From JADJOY01 sp016713535 [NCBI: Deltaproteobacteria bacterium] (GTDB lineage Bacteria; JADJOY01), in the NCBI GenBank assembly GCA_016713535.1, contig JADJOY010000001.1, positions 352,640-416,639 on the forward strand: 64,000 nt of DNA, in the 5' to 3' direction. The notes beneath the pieces are model-generated. The model searched no databases. It was not told where the DNA came from and saw only the letters and a program-made list of their open reading frames with translations. Each line of letters begins with the position of its first letter. The first letter of the stretch is position 1. A program made the position numbers and the translations under genes. Positions 48,978 through 57,275 of the stretch are shown here, in pieces.

Positions 48978-50051
48978 ATGAAGTTCGTCGACGAGGTCGA
49001 GATCCAGGTGCAGTCGGGGGACGGCGGCAACGGCTGCGTCAGCTTCCGTCGCGTGCGCCGCAACCCCAAGGGCGGGCCGAACGGCGGCAACGGAGGCCGC
49101 GGCGGCGACGTGGTGCTGTGTGCCGACGGGCACCTCACGACCCTCCTCGAGCTACGGTTCCCGCAGGCGGTCTTTCGCGCCGGACGTGGCACCCACGGCG
49201 GCGGCAACGAGAGGACGGGGGCCGCGGGCGAGGACCTGATGCTGCGCGTGCCACTGGGCACGCGGGTGATCGATCTCGAGCGCGAGCTCGAGATCGGCAG
49301 CCTGGAGCGGGAAGGGCAGACTCTGGTCGTGGCGCGAGGCGGCCTGGGCGGGAAGGGAAACACCGCCTTCAAGTCCTCCACACGACGCGCGCCGATCCTG
49401 GCCCAGGCCGGCAAGCCCGGCGAGGCGAAGCGCCTGCGCCTCGAGCTGCGGCTGCTCGCGGATGCGGGGCTGGTGGGATTCCCCAACGCCGGCAAGTCGA
49501 CGCTCCTGGCACGGGTCTCGGCCGCGCGGCCGCTGATCGCCGACTACCCGTTCTCGACCAAGGCGCCGATGCTCGGCGTCGTGAGCGTCGGTGAGTACGA
49601 GACCTTCGTTCTCGCTGACCTGCCCGGCCTCATCGAGGGAGCCCACCAAGGCGCGGGCCTCGGTCTCCAGTTCCTGCGCCACGTCGAGCGCGCCCGCGTG
49701 CTGGTGCACCTCATCGATCTCGGTCCGTTCGCGCCCGCGCCGCCGCTCGAGAGCTACCGGATGATGCATGCCGAGCTCTCCGCCTACGATCCCGAGCTCG
49801 AGCGCAAGCCCACCCTCGTGGTCCCCACCAAGATCGACCTCCCCGAGGCGCGCGCCGCGCTGGAGGCGTGCCGCGCCGACCTCGAAGCCCTCGGCCACCC
49901 GATCGTGCCGATCTCGGCCGCGACGGGCGAGGGGGTCGAGCTCCTGATGAGGCGGGTGTGGGCGCTGGTGCGCGAGGCGCGCGCCGCCGATCGTGACACC
50001 CGCTTCGGGGATGCGTCCGCTGGCGAGGAGCGCGCCGAGGAGCCGTCATGA
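48978..50051 (+). CDS. obg: Obg family GTPase
   Basis: Essential GTPase of large-subunit assembly and stress control, 357 residues. The Gly-rich Obg fold comes first (MKFVDEVEIQVQSGDGGNGC, GGPNGGNGGRGGDVVL, RGGLGGKGNTAFKSST), then the G domain with GFPNAGKSTLL (G1), TKAPMLGVV, DLPGLIEGAHQGAGLG (G3), TKID (G4) and ISAAT (G5). There is no C-terminal OCT domain. The ATG at 48978 begins the conserved fold. Its stop overlaps the proB start (ATGA). Confidence 0.97.
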   Translation: MKFVDEVEIQVQSGDGGNGCVSFRRVRRNPKGGPNGGNGGRGGDVVLCADGHLTTLLELRFPQAVFRAGRGTHGGGNERTGAAGEDLMLRVPLGTRVIDLERELEIGSLEREGQTLVVARGGLGGKGNTAFKSSTRRAPILAQAGKPGEAKRLRLELRLLADAGLVGFPNAGKSTLLARVSAARPLIADYPFSTKAPMLGVVSVGEYETFVLADLPGLIEGAHQGAGLGLQFLRHVERARVLVHLIDLGPFAPAPPLESYRMMHAELSAYDPELERKPTLVVPTKIDLPEARAALEACRADLEALGHPIVPISAATGEGVELLMRRVWALVREARAADRDTRFGDASAGEERAEEPS

Positions 50052-51139
50052 GCAGCACGCGACCATCCCGCAAGGGCTTCCCGGCCCGGGTCCGTAGCGT
50101 GGTCGTGAAGGTCGGCAGCGGTGTCCTGTCGAGCCTCGAACAGGCGGGCGGTCGGAGCGCATCCGCAGCCTGGCCGCCGACATGGCCGCGCTCCACGCCA
50201 GCGGGCTCGACCTGGTGCTGGTGACGTCCGGCGCTGTCGCTGGCGGCATGGAGAAGCTCGGCTGGACCGAGCGCCCGCGCGCGATCGCCGAGGTGCAAGC
50301 CGCGAGCGCCATCGGCCAGGGCGTGCTCATGCACGCTTACGCGGAGGGCGTTTCGGGCGCACGGCATCACGGTCGCGCAGGTGCTGCTCACCCACGGCGA
50401 CCTGGCCAACCGGGTGCGCTACCTCAACGTCCGCGGCGTGCAGCTGACCTTCGGGGACAACGACCGCCTGGCCGCGATGCTGACCGGCGTCGTGGAGGCG
50501 GACCTGCTGGTGCTGCTCACGACCTCGGACGGCCTGCACGAGCAGGACCCTCGCCTGCACCCGGGTTCGCCGCGCCTCGGCTGGGTGGACGAGGTGACCC
50601 CCGCCGTCGAGGCTCTGGCGCGCGAGAGCTCGTCGTCGCTGGGCCGGGGCGGCATGGCGAGCAAGGTCCACGCGTCGCGGATCGCGGGCCGCCTCGGGGT
50701 GTGGGTGGTGATCGCCAACGGCCTCAAGCCGGGCCTCCTGCGCGCGGCGGTCGCGGGCGAGGACGTCGGCACGGTGTTCGTGCCGAGCGGCAAGCGGGTG
50801 TCCAGCCGCCAGCACTGGATCGCTTACACCCGCCGCCCTCAGGGCGAGCTCACCATCGACGACGGCGCCTTCCGCGCGCTGGTCCAAGACGGCAAGAGCC
50901 TGCTGCCCAAAGGGGTGCGCGAGGTGCGTGGCAGGTTCGTTTCGGGGGACGCGGTCAAGGTGATCGGCCCCGACGGTCGCGAGGTGGCGCGAGGTCTGGC
51001 GAGCTACAACGCCGACGAGATCGAGCGTATTCGCGGTCGGCATTCCCGTGAGATCGAGGCGATCTTGGGTTACCGTTACACCGACGAGGTGATTCATCGC
51101 GATGACCTCGTGCTGACCCTGGACCCGTGGGGAACGTGA
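50048..51139 (+). CDS. proB: Glutamate 5-kinase (two frame breaks)
   Basis: First step of proline synthesis: phosphorylates glutamate. The start reads SVVVKVGSGVLSSLEQAGGR. Adding one G near 50154 gives RERIRSLAADMAALHASGLD, LVLVTSGAVAGGMEKLGW and ASAIGQGVLMHAYAE. Removing one G from 50346-50348 leads to FRAHGITVAQVLLTHGDLAN, QLTFGDNDRLAAMLTGVVEA, GRGGMASKVHASRIAG and a C-terminal PUA domain (GVREVRGRFVSGDAVKVIGP). All kinase motifs are present, so I regard the gene as intact in the organism. It is coupled to obg and overlaps the proA region. Confidence 0.9.
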
Positions 51140-51147
51140 GTGGTGTC

Positions 51148-52408
<1,261 letters not shown>

Positions 52409-52416
<8 letters not shown>

Positions 52417-52861
52417 ACGTAAGTCGGGCCGTGCCGCCGAGGCGCGACCCAAGGCTCCCGAAGGCGAAGCGCTGGCGCTCAAGTGCGTCGAGTGGGCCCA
52501 CGACCGCAAGGCCCTGGACCCGGTCGTGATCGACTTGCGCGGACGCTCGCCCTTCACCGACTTCTTCGTGGTGGTGAGCGGTCGCAGCGACCGCCAGGTG
52601 AAGGCGATCGTAGAGAGCGTGGTGCAAGGCATGAAGGGCGCGAAAGTCCCCATCATCGGCTCCGAGGGCGAGTCGCGCGCCCAGTGGGTGCTGGTGGACG
52701 CCGGCGACGTCGTGGTGCACGTGTTCTACGCACCGCAGCGCTCGGTCTACGACCTCGAGAGCTTGTGGTCGGATGCGCCTCGGCTCGCCCTGCCGGATCT
52801 GCCCGAGGACCCGGGGAGCGTCGGCCCCGACGCCTTCGACCAGGGCGACCAGGCGCTGTGA
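52409..52861 (+). CDS. rsfS: Ribosomal silencing factor RsfS (Iojap)
   Basis: Binds uL14 and blocks subunit joining under starvation. The 150 residues show ALALKCVEWAHDRKALDPVV, DLRGRSPFTDFFVVVSGRSD, RQVKAIVESVVQGMK and WVLVDAGDVVVHVFYAPQRS. The start is GTG at 52409, inside the end of proA. The nadD gene, often just before rsfS, is absent here. Confidence 0.95.
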
Positions 52862-52880
52862 TGCGGGGCTCGCCTCGGGC

Positions 52881-53435
52881 GTGAAGATCCAGGTGATCGC
52901 CATCGGCGCCACCCGCGAGCCCTTCGTCAAGGAAGGGCTCGCCGAGTACTTGGGTCGGATGCGCGGTGCCCGCTCGGTCGAGTGGGTGGAGGTCAAAGCC
53001 GAGCCCGGCGACCGCGCCGACGGTCGCGCCCGCGAGGCCGAGCGCGCGCTCGCGAAGATCCCCGCAGGGGCGCTCGTGGTCGCCCTCGACGAGCACGGCG
53101 AGACGTCCACGAGCGAGGGCTTCGCGGCCCGGATCGCGAGCGCCGAGCGCGCGGGCGAGCGCCAGATGACCTTCGTGATCGGCAGCGCTTACGGTCTCGA
53201 TCCGTCGGTTGCAAGCCGATCGCGCTTCACGTTAAGCCTCTCGCGAATGACGTTCCCGCACGAGCTGGTTCGGGTGATGCTCGCCGAGCAGCTCTATCGG
53301 GCGTTCCAGATCCAGAGCGGCACGGGGTACCACCATGGCGAGCCGTCGCTCGCCTGCGGTGAGGGGGCGCCGGTCCGGAAGCCTCCGGCCTCGTCGCACC
53401 GATCGGCGCGGCACGCGCGCACGGGGCGGGCATGA
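52881..53435 (+). CDS. rlmH: 23S rRNA pseudouridine-1915 N3-methyltransferase, with C-terminal extension
   Basis: SPOUT methyltransferase acting on helix 69 of 23S rRNA. The GTG start gives VKIQVIAIGATREPFVKEGL, then VVALDEHGETSTSEGFAARI, MTFVIGSAYGLDPSV (SAM-site Gly loop) and LSLSRMTFPHELVRVMLAEQ. The family usually ends soon after QLYRA..I..GEPYHH; here QIQSGTGYHHGEPSLACGEG continues for about 30 basic residues, overlapping the next gene by 4 bases. The tail is either a real extension or another small frame error. Confidence 0.9.
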   Translation: MKIQVIAIGATREPFVKEGLAEYLGRMRGARSVEWVEVKAEPGDRADGRAREAERALAKIPAGALVVALDEHGETSTSEGFAARIASAERAGERQMTFVIGSAYGLDPSVASRSRFTLSLSRMTFPHELVRVMLAEQLYRAFQIQSGTGYHHGEPSLACGEGAPVRKPPASSHRSARHARTGRA

Positions 53436-54811
53436 TCAAGCTGATCCGCATCATGGTGGGGCTCGTCGTCGGCGTGGCGGCGTTCGTCTATCTCTTCTTC
53501 TTCGCCAAGTGGAACCCGGAGGTCCTCGGTCACTCGGTGCGGCTCACGCTGTGGAACTACGAGGCGCCGTTCGAGGTCACCGTCTATCCGGTGCTCGTGC
53601 TGGTGGTCGGGGTCGCGATGGTCTTCGCGGTCTCCTACACCGTCGGCTACGTGCCGGCTTGGCTCGCGCGCGGCAAGGTCGGGCGCGGCGCGCGCAAGGG
53701 CCAGGTGGCGATCGACCAGCTCGAGGAGGCGCTCGACCTGGTGGCGCGGAAGGACCCGGCGCGGGCGCGCAAGGCGCTCGGTCACGCACTCGGCCACCCG
53801 CTCACCCACACCGCCAGCCACCTGGCGCTCGCGGATCTGCACCTCGCCGCCGGCCAGCGCGCCACCGCGCTCGAGCTGCTCGAGGCAGAGCGAGTCGCGA
53901 ACCCGGCGAGTGTGCGGGTCTCGCTCGCCAAGGCCAAGGTGCTCGAAGCGGACGGGCGTCCGGCGGAGGCGGCCAGCGAGCTGCGCCGCGCGCTGCGCGA
54001 GAGCGGCCCCAGCGTCGGCGTGCTCGAGGCGCTGCGTGACTTGGTCGAGCGCGAGGGCAACTGGGAAGAAGCGTACACCACCCAGCAGCACCTCACCCGG
54101 CTCTTGCGCGAGGCGAAGAACCCCACCCTCGAGCGGGAAGCGGGGCGCCTCACGTTCCTGCGCTACGAGGTCGCGCGCCGCCGCATCGACGACGGCAAGG
54201 TCGACGACGCGGTCACCGCGCTGCGCGACATCTTGAAGCGCAACCCGGGCTTCGTTCCCGCCGCCGTCACCCTCGGCGACGCGTTGGTCGCCAAGGGCCA
54301 AGAAGGCGACGCCCTCAAGGTGTGGGAGAGGGCTTTCCGCGTCGAGCCGCAGCTCGTGCTGCTCGACCGTCTCGAGAGCCTGTGTCTCAAGCAGGGCGAT
54401 CCCGGGCGGGTGGTGAAGATCTACCAAGAGGCGCTCGCACGCGACGCCAAGAATCTCGTGCTGCGCTTCATGTACGGAAAGTTCTGCCTCAAGCTCGAGA
54501 TGGTCGACGAGGCTCTCGAGCAGTTCGATCAGATCGAATCGGCGGGTGCCCACTTCCTCGAGCTCTCGGTGCTCCGGGGCGAGGCGCTTCACCGCCGCAA
54601 GAATCTCGACGCCGCTGTCGAGGAGTTCCGCAAGGCGGTGCGGATCGAGGGTCTACGCTACGTGTGCCGCAAGTGCGCGACCAGCACCACCACCTGGGGC
54701 GCCCGCTGTGAGGCCTGCGGGGAGTGGGACACCTTGCGCAGCGCTGCGCGTCTCGACATCGAGGCGCAGGAGAAGTCGGTGGCGAGCGTCGGTCCGCTTC
54801 CCACGGTGTGA
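53432..54811 (+). CDS. LapA-LapB fusion: lipopolysaccharide assembly TPR protein
   Basis: A 459-residue membrane protein. Residues 1-80 have two membrane helices (MIKLIRIMVGLVVGVAAFVY; VYPVLVLVVGVAMVFAVSYT) around a short periplasmic loop, the layout of LapA (YciS, DUF1049). Residues 90-415 are TPR repeats as in LapB (YciM), for example ASHLALADLHLAAGQRATAL and FVPAAVTLGDALVAKGQEGD. The C-terminus has a rubredoxin-like knuckle, YVCRKCATSTTTWGARCEAC, as in LapB. In E. coli LapA and LapB are separate adjacent genes; LapB controls LpxC turnover. One continuous frame encodes both here. The role in LPS assembly is inferred. Confidence 0.85.
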   Translation: MIKLIRIMVGLVVGVAAFVYLFFFAKWNPEVLGHSVRLTLWNYEAPFEVTVYPVLVLVVGVAMVFAVSYTVGYVPAWLARGKVGRGARKGQVAIDQLEEALDLVARKDPARARKALGHALGHPLTHTASHLALADLHLAAGQRATALELLEAERVANPASVRVSLAKAKVLEADGRPAEAASELRRALRESGPSVGVLEALRDLVEREGNWEEAYTTQQHLTRLLREAKNPTLEREAGRLTFLRYEVARRRIDDGKVDDAVTALRDILKRNPGFVPAAVTLGDALVAKGQEGDALKVWERAFRVEPQLVLLDRLESLCLKQGDPGRVVKIYQEALARDAKNLVLRFMYGKFCLKLEMVDEALEQFDQIESAGAHFLELSVLRGEALHRRKNLDAAVEEFRKAVRIEGLRYVCRKCATSTTTWGARCEACGEWDTLRSAARLDIEAQEKSVASVGPLPTV

Positions 54812-54899
54812 TCCCCGGGCGGCGGGCGCGCCGCTCGACCGCTGTGGCGCCGAGGCCCGCCGGGCGCTCGGCGCGCCGCTTGCTCTCGGCTCGCGAACC

Positions 54900-55622
54900 A
54901 TGCGCGCGCTGCTCGCCGACCTCTGGGCCTTGGTGCTGCCCGCCGCGTGCCACCTGTGCGGCGCCACCGGAGCCGGAATCCGCGGGCCGTTGTGCGCCGA
55001 TTGCCTCGCCGCGGTTCCGCGGCTCGCGGTGCGGGTGTGCCGCGTGTGCGGGGTGCCACGCCCGGGCGCCCGGGAGCTCTGTGCGACGTGCAGGGCGCAG
55101 CCGCGGCGCTTCCACCGCGCCCGCGCCGTCGCACCCTACGTCGGGACCGTTCACACGCTCATCCAGCGCTACAAGTACGACCGCGTCCATGCGCTGGCGG
55201 CGCCGCTCGTCGAGCTGCTCGTCGCCCGGGATCCGTTCGCCGCGGAGCGCCCCGATGCCGTCGTGGCGGTGCCGCTCGCGCCCGCGCGGCTCAGGCACCG
55301 TGGGTTCAACCAGGCCGCGCTCCTGGCGCGCGGGTATGCGCGCGCCAGGGGCCTGCGATACGTGCCGCGAGCGCTCGCGCGCCGCGCCGCCGCCACGACA
55401 CAGGCGGCTTCGTCACGCGCCGCGCGGCGTCGCAACGTGAGCGGGGCGTTCCGGGTGGCGCGCCCACGCGCCATCTCCGGTGGCGCGGTGCTTCTGGTCG
55501 ACGATGTCGTCACCACGTGCGCCACCGCCGACGCCTGCGCGGCGGCGCTGCGCCAGGCGGGGGCTCGGCGAGTCGACGTGCTGGCGGTCGCTCGCACCGG
55601 GGTCGGCGAACCTCCTCTGTGA
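54900..55622 (+). CDS. comF: ComF family phosphoribosyltransferase-like protein
   Basis: A 240-residue ComF/GntX homologue. The N-terminal zinc finger has CHLCGATGAGIRGPLCADC and a second set (CRVCGVPRPG, CATC). The type I PRTase fold follows, with RYKYDRVHALAAPLVELL, VPLAPARLRHRGFNQAALLA and the PRPP loop GGAVLLVDDVVTTCATADAC. In competent bacteria ComF helps DNA uptake; in others the role is unknown. The ATG at 54900 lies 88 bases after the LapA-LapB stop. Confidence 0.9.
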   Translation: MRALLADLWALVLPAACHLCGATGAGIRGPLCADCLAAVPRLAVRVCRVCGVPRPGARELCATCRAQPRRFHRARAVAPYVGTVHTLIQRYKYDRVHALAAPLVELLVARDPFAAERPDAVVAVPLAPARLRHRGFNQAALLARGYARARGLRYVPRALARRAAATTQAASSRAARRRNVSGAFRVARPRAISGGAVLLVDDVVTTCATADACAAALRQAGARRVDVLAVARTGVGEPPL

Positions 55623-55779
55623 GCCGCGTCTCACCCCGGCGACGACGCTTACCTCCCGCGTCGGCCGAGCGTGCAAAACGCACGGCGGACGATCGATCCG
55701 CCTTGACATCGCCGGGCCTGGGGTGGTACCTGCAACCACGCTCGATGTCCCCGAAAAAATTGGGAAAGACGAGGTTTCC

Positions 55780-56244
55780 GTGACGCGCACTCGAATCTGG
55801 GCCGTGGCCCTCACGTGTCTCGCGGCGCTCCCCGGCTGTTACTACTTCGAAGCGCAGGACGCGCTCGGTACCGCCGAGAGCGCTTTCGAGTCGGCCAAGA
55901 CCCAGGGTCTCGAACAGTCGAACCCGTACCAGTTCTATCTCGGCCAGAGCTACCTCGATCGCGCGCGCATCGAGAACAAGGAGTCCGACTTTGCGTCGGC
56001 CCGCGATTTCGCGCGCAAGTCTCAGGCACACCTGAGCGGTGCGCTGGCGATCCCGGCCCCCGCGGCCGCCGTCGGCGCCGTGATCCCGCCGGCCGAGACC
56101 GCGCCGTCCGCGAGCGCACCGGCGGCACCGACGACCGGCAGCGGCGACATGGAGGTCACCCCGGTGGCCCCGCCGCCGGCGCCTCCCGCCGCGCCGCGTG
56201 AGCCGGAGCTTGTCGTCCAGCCCGAGCCCGAGAACGGTAAGTGA
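55780..56244 (+). CDS. DUF4398-type lipoprotein
   Basis: A 154-residue lipoprotein. The GTG start gives VTRTRIWAVALTCLAALPGC, a signal with lipobox ending at Cys. A helical part (YYFEAQDALGTAESAFESAK; NPYQFYLGQSYLDRARIENK) follows, then an Ala/Pro-rich tail ending EPELVVQPEPENGK. The stop is immediately followed by the OmpA lipoprotein region. The EAQDAL motif also occurs in that neighbour, so the two may interact or share ancestry. Confidence 0.8.
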   Translation: MTRTRIWAVALTCLAALPGCYYFEAQDALGTAESAFESAKTQGLEQSNPYQFYLGQSYLDRARIENKESDFASARDFARKSQAHLSGALAIPAPAAAVGAVIPPAETAPSASAPAAPTTGSGDMEVTPVAPPPAPPAAPREPELVVQPEPENGK

Positions 56245-56300
56245 AGGCTTCGCCCGTCCAACCTCCCAACGACGTCGAACGCGACGACGAGGACAGTCGA

Positions 56301-57125
56301 ATGAGTCGCATGAGCAGCACTCTCGTATTCCGGGCGAAGACCACGCGCGTGACCTCCGTCATCGGTGGCGTCGTCGCGCTGCTGATCGCGTCCGCCGTGC
56401 TGGTGGGCTCGGGCGGCTGCACCAACGCCGGGCTCATGAAGTCGCAGGCCGACGACCTCTCGCGCGAGCTCGAGCAGCTCAAGGCGCAGCAGGCCGAGCG
56501 GTGTGCGCCACGCGAGATGGCGACCGCCGAGTCGAACCTCGACTTCTTCGACGAAGAGTACGCCGAGCGCGACTACTGGGAAGCGCAGGACGCGCTCGCG
56601 GTGGCGAAGGAGAATGCCAAGAAGGCCCAGGAGCAGCTCGTGAGCTGCGCCGACCGCGATCACGACGGCATCCTCGACGTCGACGACCTGTGCCCCGACG
56701 ACCCCGAGACCGTGAACGGCTACCGGGACGAGGATGGGTGCCCCGACGCGGTGCCGTCGGCGCCCGCGCCGCTGGTCTCCGGCCCGGTCGATTTCCACGT
56801 CCGCCAGTCGGTCTACTTCGACACCGCCAAGCACGTGCTCACGCCCGAATCGCAGCACATCGTGCGCGAGGCGGTGCGGCAGATCCGCGAGGATCCGCAC
56901 ATGATGCTGGTTGCCGAGGGCAACACGGATAGCGTCGGCTCGGACGCCTCGAACCAGCGGCTCAGCATCGACCGCGCCAAGGCGGTGAAGGCCGAGCTGG
57001 TCGCCGCGGGTATCGATCCCGGCCGGATCGAGGTGGTCGGCTTCGGCGAGACGCGGCCGATCGCCACCAACGCGACACCGGACGGCCGCGCCCAGAACCG
57101 ACGCGTGGACCTGCGCTCGAAGTAA
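56301..57125 (+). CDS. OmpA-family lipoprotein
   Basis: A 274-residue outer-membrane lipoprotein that should bind peptidoglycan. The signal (VTSVIGGVVALLIASAVLVG) ends in a GSGGC lipobox. A coiled coil with RDYWEAQDALAVAKENAKKA comes next, then thrombospondin type 3-like calcium repeats (DRDHDGILDVDDLCPDD and YRDEDGCPD). The OmpA domain shows SVYFDTAKHVLTPESQHIV, EGNTDSVGSDASNQRLSIDR and GFGETRPIATNATPDGRAQN with the Asp and Arg that grip diaminopimelate. The ATG at 56301 has GAGG 8 bases upstream; a GTG at 56241 that overlaps the previous stop is the alternative. Confidence 0.88.
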   Translation: MSRMSSTLVFRAKTTRVTSVIGGVVALLIASAVLVGSGGCTNAGLMKSQADDLSRELEQLKAQQAERCAPREMATAESNLDFFDEEYAERDYWEAQDALAVAKENAKKAQEQLVSCADRDHDGILDVDDLCPDDPETVNGYRDEDGCPDAVPSAPAPLVSGPVDFHVRQSVYFDTAKHVLTPESQHIVREAVRQIREDPHMMLVAEGNTDSVGSDASNQRLSIDRAKAVKAELVAAGIDPGRIEVVGFGETRPIATNATPDGRAQNRRVDLRSK

Positions 57126-57156
57126 ACGGTCGCACGCCACGGCGCGTCGCGCGAGT

Positions 57157-57189
57157 GGCCCCGTCGCCGGGTGGCGACGGGGCCTTTTT
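57157..57189 (+). terminator. Intrinsic terminator after the OmpA lipoprotein
   Basis: A perfect 12-bp stem (GGCCCCGTCGCC / GGCGACGGGGCC) with loop GGGT is followed by TTTTT. It begins 31 bases after the stop. Confidence 0.92.
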
Positions 57190-57275
57190 CGCGTATGGTG
57201 GCCCGATCGCCCGAGCGCGTGTCAGCGCGCGCTCGACGGCCCCTCGATCTCGACCGTTCCCCGCGTCACGCGCCC

